From the NCBI GenBank assembly GCA_009760855.2, contig WPIO01000015.1, forward strand, positions 4,080,001 through 4,144,000: a stretch of DNA of 64,000 nucleotides, in the 5' to 3' direction. A program made the position numbers and the translations under genes. Below, piece after piece: positions 12,064-48,546 of this stretch. Under the pieces are notes generated by a model that saw only the letters and a list, made by a program, of their open reading frames with translations, was not told the origin of the DNA and searched no databases. Every line of letters begins with the position of its first letter. The stretch's first letter is position 1. The stretch comes from Cristatella mucedo. Its lineage: Eukaryota > Bryozoa > Phylactolaemata > Cristatellidae.

Positions 12064-12457
12064 TGTGAGACGCAGTGCTGCCGTAACGCCAGTCACCAGC
12101 CAATGGTCGAGAAAATTATGGTAGTTTATTAACACAACCAACAAACAGAACGTGGACCGTATCCAAATACGGACAAAGAAAAAGCAACAGACGGGTCCAA
12201 TTTATAGTAGTCCTAAATGATTACTATTGGCTGAGCAAGCCATCATGCATACTGACATTTCTTCCTGATCTCACTCTGATCAGCCCTGATCAGCCGTAAC
12301 TGGCGTGGCCTTAGCAGGGGTCTATTGGCCTAGGTACAGCCAATCAGCTGTGGTCTACAGCTCCAAAAATAGCCGATGTCCTGAGTCAGTCAGTGATACA
12401 TTGCAGGTCAAGGATAAATCGTCCGGCACAATGGCTGTGAAGCGGATTCAGCCAACA
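12064..12457 (-). mobile_element. Copia-like 5' LTR
   Basis: About 394 bp, reading TGTTGGCTGAATCCGC to CTGCGTCTCACA on the minus strand. It has TATAAA (plus 12,201-12,206) and AATAAA (plus 12,125-12,130) in the right order and ends at the primer-binding site. Only one LTR is present. Confidence 0.75.
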
Positions 12458-13138
12458 CAATCCTCAGCAGATGTTCTATAGTCAGAAGATCAAATTGGCC
12501 AGACACACAACAAATTTTGAGAAATATTCCATTTAAAGACCGATTGCGAAGACCTTTCCATTAGATCCACGAAATGCTACGTTTTGAGTTCAAAGTGCCC
12601 TTACTAATGCAATGAGGCGCTCCAAGAACTATCTATCCTCTTGTTGCTTAATCTTCTGCTGAACTGTCTCATCTGTCGTCTTGCCTTCTGCTAGCCGCAC
12701 CTTCGATTCCCCTTCAAGCTTGTTAATGTTTTAGGTGTGATGGACTTTTCTCACGCGAGGACAAAACTGCAGGCAGATTGTTTCGATCTTTACTGCCAAT
12801 GTCTTGTAAAGACGATGTGCTTGCCTTCTTGCTAAACAGCTTACCAGAAAAGCAGAATGCTAAATATCATGATATAGAGTATATCAACCACAGGCTGCAC
12901 AACTCCTCCCCATTTGCAGCCTTCTTTGTAATGGAGCTGAGAAAATCTTCTGTGTGAATCTTATTGAAAGTCACGGGCATAAACCTGCTGCGGTCCTTTT
13001 TGCACTAGAAGTACAATGCTTCCAATATTATCGGAGGGCCATGTGGCAGGTCACTGTAATCTAACCCTGGTACAGTTTGTTGCAAGACTTGAACTGTATT
13101 GTCTTGATTATCAGTTATTTCTGTCGGGTTCTTGTCTT
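12458..13138. other. Unassigned block with short coding-like pieces
   Basis: The plus strand has an open run at about 12,732-12,957 (SCKDDVLAFLLNSLPEK, YHDIEYINHRLH) and, one frame over, another to 13,059 (EKIFCVNLIESHGHKPAAV). The minus strand has a short run ending DETVQQKIKQQEDR. None is recognised; this may be a decayed gene or transposon. Confidence 0.3.
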
Positions 13139-13510
13139 TAGTCGTTCCTCGCCCCTTCGCGACTCGACTTTCGCGACTCTCACTCTATCACGGTTTTTTA
13201 AAGATATTCAGTAGAAAGTTGATCGAGATATCGAAAATAATACAGTTCGCGCTCAGTTGTCTGAGTAAACCTAGATATTACAAGTAAAATTAAAACTACT
13301 TTACGTATGGACTGTAGGCAAAGTATTCAAACACCCCGACAAATTTCAAATTCCAGGTGAGAGAAAGAGTGTAATGGTGACTACAGGGGTTTTATTTCAT
13401 GTCTATATGGCTATAATAATGTTCAAGTCGTATTTAGAGCGTTGTGGACAGGTTTTCTATACTCTTAACTACGAAAATATTTGATTCATAAATAAAGAAT
13501 CCTACGATTA
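13139..13510 (+). mobile_element. Tigger/pogo-like element, 3' truncated relic
   Basis: Begins gtcgttcctcgccccttcgc and follows the same order of blocks as the full copy at 56,239-56,861 (ctctatcacggttttttaaa, aatatttgattcataaataa). The right end is missing. Non-autonomous. Confidence 0.75.
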
Positions 13511-13942
13511 TTGTCGTTTCTATATTATTATCGGAAGGAAATTTAAATTGTGTATTGGATCTCAATGAAGGTTGTTTGAGGTAGTGATCAACCTGTTTTA
13601 CCTCCTGTATCTTTCGTGGACAAACGTAGGGTACACGGACTGTACAACCGCATGTTTCTCCTGTATCTTTCGTAGACCAATGTAGCATACATGCAATGTA
13701 CAGCCGCACGTCAAGCACATCGAGCAGCTCCTTGGGTATGGGCGTTCTCGTTTGCATCTATGCCCTGCTATCGCCGACCTACATGAACACCGCTGGGCTC
13801 CTACAACTCGTTAGCCGTTCAACCGAGGTTTTAGTTCTGCCAGTATACATGTTGATCTGTCATTGCTAACTTCTGGTCTATTTGAGTAAGGTCCAAGTCT
13901 ATCCAGAGCTATTACACGCGATCCTACGAGTACCGGACGTAG
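13511..13942. other. Unassigned spacer
   Basis: Contains a short duplicated phrase (tttctcctgtatctttcgt). No coding signal. Confidence 0.35.
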
Positions 13943-14102
13943 TCTGTGAGCCGTGATGGCACACTAGGTAAGGCGGTTGCTTTTCACGACATCGGTCCTG
14001 AGTTCGAATCCTGCTGTGTGATCTTTTATCGCCCCTGAAAGCGGTGGTGATAGCCGCAAAGGCTCTTCTGTCGCTATACAAAAGAGGCTGTTTGATTAGC
14101 TA
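13943..14102 (+). mobile_element. SINE-A copy
   Basis: Full-length-like copy: gagccgtgatggcacactag, agttcgaatcctgc, and the tail gctatacaaaagaggctgtt. Confidence 0.85.
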
Positions 14103-14103
14103 A

Positions 14104-14114
14104 TATATATATGA

Positions 14115-14160
<46 letters not shown>

Positions 14161-14183
14161 GTGTGTGTGTTCCAATATCCATG

Positions 14184-14231
<48 letters not shown>

Positions 14232-14287
14232 CATATATAAAGCATGGATATTGGATTCAATGCTATACATATACATATAGCATTGAA
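14104..14287. repeat. (TA)n/(CA)n tract with two hairpins
   Basis: Perfect 23-bp arms at 14,171-14,193 and 14,233-14,255 enclose a (ta)n tract. An adjacent hairpin has 11-bp arms at 14,256-14,266 and 14,277-14,287. Confidence 0.9.
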
Positions 14288-14361
14288 AAAACGTACGAAC
14301 TTATAGGGCGTAATTGCACTTATAGGACGCGACACCTACTCAGATTGGTGGTTGATTCGGT

Positions 14362-14590
14362 ATTAATAATAATAATAATAATAAAACACTTGAGAAAGCA
14401 TCATCGGATAACTCAAATCTCTTTCTAGACGCTTGCTGCAAAGGAAACATGATCGAAAGGTCAGTGGTAGCACCCTCGGTAAACAACAAGAATAACGTGG
14501 TTAGGTGTGTCAGCATGGAAGTGTGGTTAGTAGCAGCATGCAGTGTCAGCAAGCATAAGCACGGTGGGTCCTGGGATATGCCGTAAGCCC
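14362..14590 (-). mobile_element. L2-A 3'-end fragment
   Basis: Starts with (taa)n, then aactcaaatctctttctaga and the 3' UTR phrases gtcagcatggaag and gtgtcagcaagcataagcac. Confidence 0.8.
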
Positions 14591-15517
14591 TCTTTGCTTT
14601 CATTGAGTGCATGCACCTAGCTTAAATGGAGGAAAGGCCACTAGTGTTTGACTTCACCTCCAGGTTGATCTTTCTCGAAGTGTATCGCTGCTTCACTACC
14701 AATCCATTCACTGGCACCTGCGGCTTATGTCCGATGCCTTTTCGACGGTAGAAATAATTCCATTCACTATCCTAATACCAGCTTCTCGCTTATACTAATT
14801 TCCTGCCCATTAGTGATACAAGTGCATTCCATCCAACCGGGTACCACGTTACAGCTTCGAGCATGAGTCAAAGGATGTAATACTGTCTGTCCACAAGCCC
14901 AAAGGTTGACCATTGGTCGATAAGTCGACCACTATCGACTGTACAAGAACACATCCAGCCCACCTGTTTTTGCACCGTCCACACAAGTCAATTTTCACTC
15001 CATTTCACCCAGAAACGAGAAAGTGAGATGCCTGAAAGCTGAGTTGGCGGGGATTGTCAAGAGAACGACCGATACAGAAGTAGCAGTACATTCGGTTGCA
15101 CAGGACATGCTCGAGTGGACAGCAAGACAGATACGGCTGCACAAGAATTGCAGAAGTAAGTTTCAGTACAGAACCGGCGGGGAAACTTTCTGTCAGCCTT
15201 AAAATGATGTCTAGGTACAGGAAATGCATTGCCACAAGAGAAGCTGAGAGCCCTTTGTACCTGGGTTTTTTACCTTTTGTTTGGTTTCACTAAAAATTGC
15301 TGACTTTAACTACATCACTATTCTCAGTGGTCACAACGAATGCACCTAACAACCCCATGCTAAAGATAAGGAACATACAGTGATTGGTCTGCAAAGACAC
15401 GGCCAATAAGAAAAAGAAATAAGTGGTGCATGCAAGTCAATTAATCAAATAATGCCATATACAACAATAAATATAACAGGTGAGGTTGGCACTGGACGAA
15501 AGACTGTCACTGCAGCT
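14591..15517. other. Unassigned region downstream of ST7
   Basis: No recognisable gene or repeat family. It likely lies beyond the ST7 3' end. Confidence 0.35.
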
Positions 15518-15523
15518 TTTATT
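15518..15523 (-). terminator. ST7: Candidate ST7 poly(A) signal
   Basis: AATAAA on the minus strand (tttatt on the plus strand), 105 nt past the ST7 stop codon. This is a normal distance for a short 3' UTR. No other AATAAA was noted between it and the stop. Confidence 0.55.
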
Positions 15524-15628
15524 CGCTCCAGACGCTCCAGCCTTGTCGATTATCACCAACTAGGTTCGCACAGTGACAATGCTGGTAGCGCGGACAGAGT
15601 CATGGGAAGGTCTGCTGCAAACATGCTT

Positions 15629-42472
<26,844 letters not shown>

Positions 42473-42724
42473 ATTGCCGACGTAGCAGCGGCCCAATTTT
42501 TTCCTTTCCGCAAGGCTAAAAGGGAATGTTGTGTTGTCAACCTCAAGGGCTGTCAGAAAATATTTTAAATATCTATTAAAGAATATAAAAACATTAGAAA
42601 GCTGAGCCCGACCGTTTAATTCAAGTTCGAGCATGCTGCGGTCCTGCTGCATGTCGTCCTCCTTGTCTGAAGATGTTGGGCGGGATAGCTCAAAGCGCAA
42701 GTAGACTGTTGATCTGATCCGTCG
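42473..42724. promoter_or_regulatory. ST7 5' flank and possible shared promoter with MCM3AP
   Basis: DNA just upstream of the ST7 start, between two divergent genes. At 42,725 the plus strand has a consensus donor (GTCG|GTGAGT) that could end a non-coding first exon of MCM3AP. No TATA box is evident. The bidirectional role is inferred from gene orientation only. Confidence 0.3.
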
Positions 42725-44779
42725 GTGAGTTCAAGGTGTTTCTTCTATGGCATGTAATGCTCTCCAATTAGATATTGCTAAATTTACTTTACATTTCAAG
42801 CATAATCCATTAAAGACCATCCTATATCGGTGCGTTGCCGGTCTCTTGGGGTGTTCCCACGTCACTTGCTGCGTTGCCTTCTGCAGACTTGCGGCATTGC
42901 CTTCCGAGGTCTTTCTTGCGCTGCTCCATCGAATGCAAAGTTGAGCTCACCGCGTATTTATTCATCCGATTATGGCATGTTGTTTGTTATAATGGCGCCG
43001 TAGCGGCGCCTGAACCGAAGCTCTTTGCCGCAACCGCAGTGAACGTAGCAGTGAACATAGCGGGTGCTAGTCCTTGCAAATGCCTGACTATTACTGGTGG
43101 AGCTGGCAGCACTTAAAAAGAAAGGCGAACGAGTCGTAGTGGCTGCATGGAGACACGCAGGAATTCCGATGGTAGCAGAACACGGCAGCAATCAAGAAAG
43201 CAAATACTTTAATAAATATTTATATACGCGTCCGCAACGTCGAGAAGTCGGTTGGTGAGCCACAGAGAGCTGGATTTCCACCGCAAAGCAGCCATAACGT
43301 AAAGCTTCCGTACAGCTCCATGTCCCGAGTACTGATCATTACTACAGTTGTCCCGTTAATACGGTCGAAATCACAGATGACATTTGGCTCCTGATGCTAA
43401 TAACTCAGGAATAGCTAATTATCTCAAGCACTGTCATACTATTAACGATTTAGAAGGCGCATATTTCAAAGGGCATTGGTTCGCCGAACTGCAAAGATCT
43501 GGGTTGCTGTCTGTTCTCTTATTAGATTAGTTTTTTTCTTCAGATGGAGCGAGCATTAATCGTAGGTTAGCCTTAGACCTAGCCGTTCATTTGAACTCTA
43601 GAATTGACTTTGGTTCGTGGTTTTCCCGCAGGCGGATAGTTCGAAAAGGCACGTCTGTCTACTTCACGTCTACCATCGGTTTGTTGGAGATGATCAACCC
43701 ATCTCATGATTTACTGAAGTAGTGTCCAGACCGCGTCTCATGCATGCTCTTGATTTACCTGCACCGCTTAGCTTCATTCTCACGGCGAGTTTTTGTTTCT
43801 GCTCGCAAGAAGTCTTGGTAAAGTCGATCATGTTGGCAGTGCTTGTAAGTTTTGGTCAGATTGGGTGAGCAGGTGGAATTGGGTGAGCAGTTGGGATGGC
43901 AGCTAGTCATGTGGTAACTGGAGTTGGTAGCCTGGTAGCTGGGTCGTCAAAAGGAATGCCTTCTCTAGCCGATCCACCTACATTAGCTCAACCTTGGTGA
44001 CTTGTGTGCTTAATGCCTACCTAGCTTTTGGGTAACCTTGTTTCAGCCTCATATTCTAGATTTGGATGTCTGAGCATTTCAGGGCCTATTGCCGCATGAA
44101 AAAAATGCAACTGCAGATCCCATAACAGAGTTGACACTAGTGTTTAGTTCTGTCATGCTCTGTGGCCTCGGGTGACTACCCTGTGCCACCATTGCTTGCA
44201 AAAACGGCGATTGCTGTTCAACATCGTTATGTCTTTGCTGTCGTATGCATATGCTGCTGACTCCAGTGGATACCAGAGGGAACACAATTGCATTCTCGAT
44301 CATGAATTAGGTTGCTTCGTACTACCAGTGTCATGATATGCTGAACTTGCCGTGTATAGCATAAGCAATGATGTTGATACATATGTGCCTTCTTGTGTGC
44401 TGTCTTTTCACGGCCACCTGTGGCGTTCTTTATTTTTAGCCTAGTCACTCTTTTGTTACGTAGTTGCATATGCTGAAGTGATGTGCAACGCTATATCATG
44501 CAATGTTGCTATACAAAGGAGTTATATTATTATTATATTATAGTGAAATTTTTACATCAGCTGTGGCAATCAACAAAATCCTCCAGGAGTTTGCTCTCAC
44601 GAAAAATTAGTGGTGCCGGGCCTTTCCCATGTTAGCGGTTCTTAGATGACACCCATGCACAGAATGTGAGACCCGGCTGACCTAGATGATAGTTGCTATA
44701 GTAGATGCTCCTACCGAGCACGCAATCTCAGGCATGGCTCAGGTGGTTATGGGACCCCAGCCATCATAAAATTATGGTT
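42725..44779. other. Intergenic or MCM3AP first-intron DNA
   Basis: Between the divergent genes. I see no FG-repeat-encoding exon. A short GC-rich part lies at about 42,990-43,090. Confidence 0.35.
43544..43565 (+). CDS. Speculative MCM3AP 5' micro-exon
   Basis: After a strong acceptor (TTTTTTTCTTCAG) comes ATG with seven codons and one base, then GTTAGC. The leftover phase-1 G would join the CC that opens the RRM exon to give Ala. Phase agrees, but 22 nt carries little information and no conservation can be checked. Confidence 0.13.
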
Positions 44780-44926
44780 AGCTGATTCGACAGCCTCACT
44801 TACATTTCTTTACATTGCAGCAAAAGAGCCTTAACTGCTGTCATCACTTTCAGTGGACAATAAAGGATCACCTGCAGATCTCAACCCCGCGATCCTGGGT
44901 CGTGGAGAGCAACTACCTTACTTACC
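44780..44926 (-). mobile_element. SINE-A copy, diverged
   Basis: agctgattcgacagcctcac, atcctgggtcgtggagagca and ccttactta on the plus strand. Confidence 0.65.
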
Positions 44927-44999
44927 CCATGGACTTTTTGCAACCGTTTAGGAAGTGCTATAACCGGGTACATTGCTTATCTGGAAGGTGGGCACGGCC

Positions 45000-46310
45000 T
45001 AATGTAATGTAATGTATCTCAATCTGTAACTCCACAGAGACTATGTATGTTATGCAGGAGAGTTTTGTATAGTGTACTCGCAGCCTAAGTGGCTTTCGGT
45101 ACGCATTCGGTAGCCAGCAGGCTTCATCTCACGAAACAAAGAGAAAGTGGGAAGCATAGCAGAGTCAGGAGAGCAGTTGAGGTAGAGATTAGCATGTAAG
45201 TAGCAGCTCAGGACCGCTGAAAACGTTGAGTCGGCAGCAGGAGAGTAGTTGACGTTGCGTAAGAATTGTGGAAGTGAGTTCCACAGTCTGGGACCTGCAG
45301 AGCTAAAGCTTGTGTCGCCAACTGACTTTACATGGAGGAGTGAGACGGAACAGCTAATTTATTGTCCATACAGGACCTGAGGGCGCGAAGAGGCTGAAAC
45401 TGGTGCAGCAGTTCAGCTAGGTACGTAGGAGCCAAGCGGTGGCAGGCCTTGTGGGTCAGCGTAAGAACTTTGCCCTGTATCTGTTGCTCAACCGGCAGCC
45501 ATCCTAGATCATTTTAGCGAAGGAGACACGTGCTCAAACCTCTGAGACTTGAAGACTAGCCTTGCAGCCATATTTATAGCCAGCTGCAGTGACCTAGTTG
45601 CTTTCTTTGGTAGCCCAGCCAAAAGGGAATTACAATAATCAAGAGACAGAACTGAGGAGCTTGCTAAAAAAAAATGCAAGTGACTGTGGAAGATAGCTCC
45701 TAGCTCCTAATCTTAGATAGGAATCGGACGTGATGAATAGCTGTCGAAGCAGTCTTCTGAATGAAGCTTTGAAATTTAGGCAGCTATCGAAAACGACGCC
45801 TAAATTTCGATCACGTGGTGCCGGTCGCACAACAGCATCCCCTATTAAACGAGCAAAGCCTTCTAATCCAGCCACACGCTTAGGGTGTCCTATGAGTAGC
45901 AGTTCGGTTTTATCATCATTTAGTTTCAAGAAGTTTTCCGACATCTAGGATCGAATATCGGCAAGGCAAACATTCAGTTTCTCAGTTGCTGCAGAAGATT
46001 CCCACGGTTTGAATGACAAATACAACTGAGTATCGTCAGCATAGAAGTGATATCCTATTCTATGTGCCTTTATCACTTCCCAGAGGTTGAGTGTTAATGG
46101 AGAACATCAAGGGACTGAGGACAAACCCTTGAGGGACTCCACTCGTGTGTGAGACCTGACCCCCACACGACACAGATTGAATACGATCAGACAAGTACGA
46201 TTTAAACTGCACTAGTGCCTTGTCTGCCAGACCGAATCGATGTTCTCAATCGTTCAAGTAGAACATCGTGATCTATGGTGTCGAAGGAAGCTAATAGGCC
46301 TCCTAAGCCG
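45000..46310 (-). mobile_element. L2-B LINE, 1.3 kb, RT active-site motif kept
   Basis: From a taatgtaatg-type tail upward it encodes the UTR, the RT C-terminus, [32 protein letters not shown] with the catalytic FYADD intact, and FDTIDHDVLLERL. Several stops interrupt it. Confidence 0.88.
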
Positions 46311-46709
46311 ACTAATGTGTACCTATTTCACGAACCAGGGGTCTGAAGATGCTTCAGGGTTGTGAAAATAAAAATGTCAATAATGCTTCCCAATTATGCA
46401 GTTTTTGAATGAGACAGACTAAGCAACCACACACTGCATATCCATATAGTACTTACGGTATAGTACAAGTGTATTGTTATTAATATTATTATTATTATTA
46501 TGAAGCTGTGACTGTCACACGATATAGGTAATTCTCTAATTGGTCAATCAGCTAGCATGGAGAAGTAGTTGTGCCATCGAGAACTGGACTACTTCTTGCA
46601 GAGATATGACTTACGTTGGTAAATTGCACATCCATTATAGACCACTAAAATCATGAATTTTTCATGAGCTTTTCATATGTATAATAGTAAGGGCCCTCAG
46701 GCAACTCAA

Positions 46710-46840
46710 TCTCTTTACCGATCATACTGTGTGTAGTTCGGTGAATCATCGTGCTTCCTTTGCAGCAGATGTAAAGTGCCTAGAAAGAGATTAAGTTCTC
46801 TGAGGGTGCTATATCAAGTGGCGTGTTATTGTTATTATTA
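46710..46840 (+). mobile_element. L2-A 3'-end fragment
   Basis: agatgtaaagtgcctagaaa, gagattaagttctctgaggg and a (tta)n-like end. Confidence 0.75.
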
Positions 46841-47111
46841 TGGCAGCATGCCGCTGCACTGTGCAGTGCTCTATGCACGGTCTTGCACTCGTTGCCTAAT
46901 CCGATTTGTAACCACCTAATCCAATGCTGTTTCTGTGGGAACCAGTGTTCGTAGTCAATGCCCAAGCCATAATAGTTCTACTTGCTTTTTACACAGAAAG
47001 GCTAGAATCAGACCATTTTAGCCTGCAGATTTGCCATTTGTAAAGGAAATCTGCAAATGGCATCTTACTGGGTTTTCCAACAGTTGGAGCATCAATCTGC
47101 ACCATATTTCT

Positions 47112-47390
47112 GCCGACTGTAATGTAATTTAATGTCACATACCTCCACAAAGACTATATGTTTCCAAAGCAGTTTTTGTATAGCACACTCAAAACCTAAC
47201 AGGCTTTCGGTACTCATTTGTTAACCAACAGACTTTATTCCACACAGCAAAAAAAGTGAGAAGCACAGCTGAGTCAAGAGGGTAGTTGAGATAGTGAGCA
47301 GCATGGGAGTGGCTGCTCAGTACGGCTGGAAAGTATGTGCCCAAGACGGCAGCAAGAGAGCAAATGTCGTTGCCTAAGCGACTGCTACTT
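47112..47390 (-). mobile_element. L2-B 3'-end fragment
   Basis: tgtaatgtaatttaatgtca, tttgtatagcacactcaaaa and a decayed RT C-terminus. Confidence 0.78.
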
Positions 47391-48261
47391 ATCACAAGGA
47401 TACCACTGATGTCTGATCAGCGCATATGCTTCTGCCAAGTGGGGATGAAACGCTTGGCGAGAAACATTATGTGACCGTGTTATGGGGATGCTGACACTCC
47501 TGCTTAAACTAGTTGTCATGAGGTTGGACATCTTGGGAATAGCAAATCCGGTGGGCACTACAGCATCAACAAATGTTCTGGGACTGGTTCGATGACCGGG
47601 GTAGCTGGATCTGATCGTCTGCGCAATACCGATGTCGGGGTTGGCCGACTCGGTAATATGGTGACACTCAGATTAAAATTGCCACTCTTGGCGGACCTTG
47701 CACGGCCATACAAGAGGCTACAGGAATCGATATTGGTAAATATATGTTAAGTAGCAGGCTTACTGAAAGTTATATCATCCGGCTGGTTGTAAAACTGTTA
47801 CCATTTGCTCACCTGCTGTCATGAAGCAGGTGGCAAACAGTGGGCCCAAGACTACACCCGGTGGACAGAGGTCATCAGGATTTCTTTTATAAACTGATGA
47901 ACCTAAGAAATTTAGCATAAGAAAGTGATGCATAAAGCTTTGCCGATGGAAAGATTCAGGGAACCGGCACGACTGCCTTGGACTTACTGTGAAATTCAGT
48001 AGCAAATCGGTTATGGTATTAGGACTGCTCTCTCGGAAAAGGTGTTTGTGCTCTGCATCAGGCCTAAGTGTTTGTCCGCTTGTCTTTGAGTTTATGTTAG
48101 TGCACTCAAGCATACTTGCACATGTGCACATCTGTGCATGTATATGCACGTGCTGGGTGTGTTTGGGATGCTGCTCGAATCGTTTCATGTTCTTTTCCGT
48201 GTTCCCGTGCATATATGCAGCTAGTTATCGATGCTGACTGAGATGCTCTCTTTCTTTGCAG
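47391..48261. other. Sequence upstream of the MCM3AP RRM exon
   Basis: No convincing coding exon; it ends in the pyrimidine-rich acceptor of the RRM exon. Confidence 0.35.
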
Positions 48262-48546
48262 CCCTCCCCTGGCAAAGCATGGAGCTGCATGCCTCGCCTG
48301 GTAGTGACGTTGTCCATTCGACTGCCATAGTGTGCAAAGACTTGTCGATCGAATACAACGACAGAACACGCCTGCGTGCTCACTTTTCCCGATTTGGCAA
48401 TGTCACCAAAGTGTTTGCCAATGCAGAGAAGCGGCAGGCGTCAGTGCACTTCGATACCCGGCTGAGTGCTGCAAACGCTCTGAAGCATGGAAAGGATGGC
48501 ACGTCGATGAAAATCTTCTGGAAGCGGCCAACGAGAAAGTCAACAG
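48262..48546 (+). CDS. MCM3AP: MCM3AP exon with RRM-like domain
   Basis: 95 residues including split codons. It carries [18 protein letters not shown] (beta1/helix1), [20 protein letters not shown] and a basic tail [10 protein letters not shown], matching the RRM-like fold of GANP. Strong acceptor with a pyrimidine tract (CTTTCTTTGCAG|CC) and donor ACAG|GTGCAG. It starts two bases into a codon, so an upstream coding exon ending in phase 1 is expected. An in-frame ATG at about 48,279 could serve instead. Confidence 0.93.

Noticed and set aside
15005-15235. Minus-strand frame as the ST7 last exon
   Set aside because: The sequence does not match the family C-terminus, while 15,629-15,724 does, in phase and with a good acceptor.
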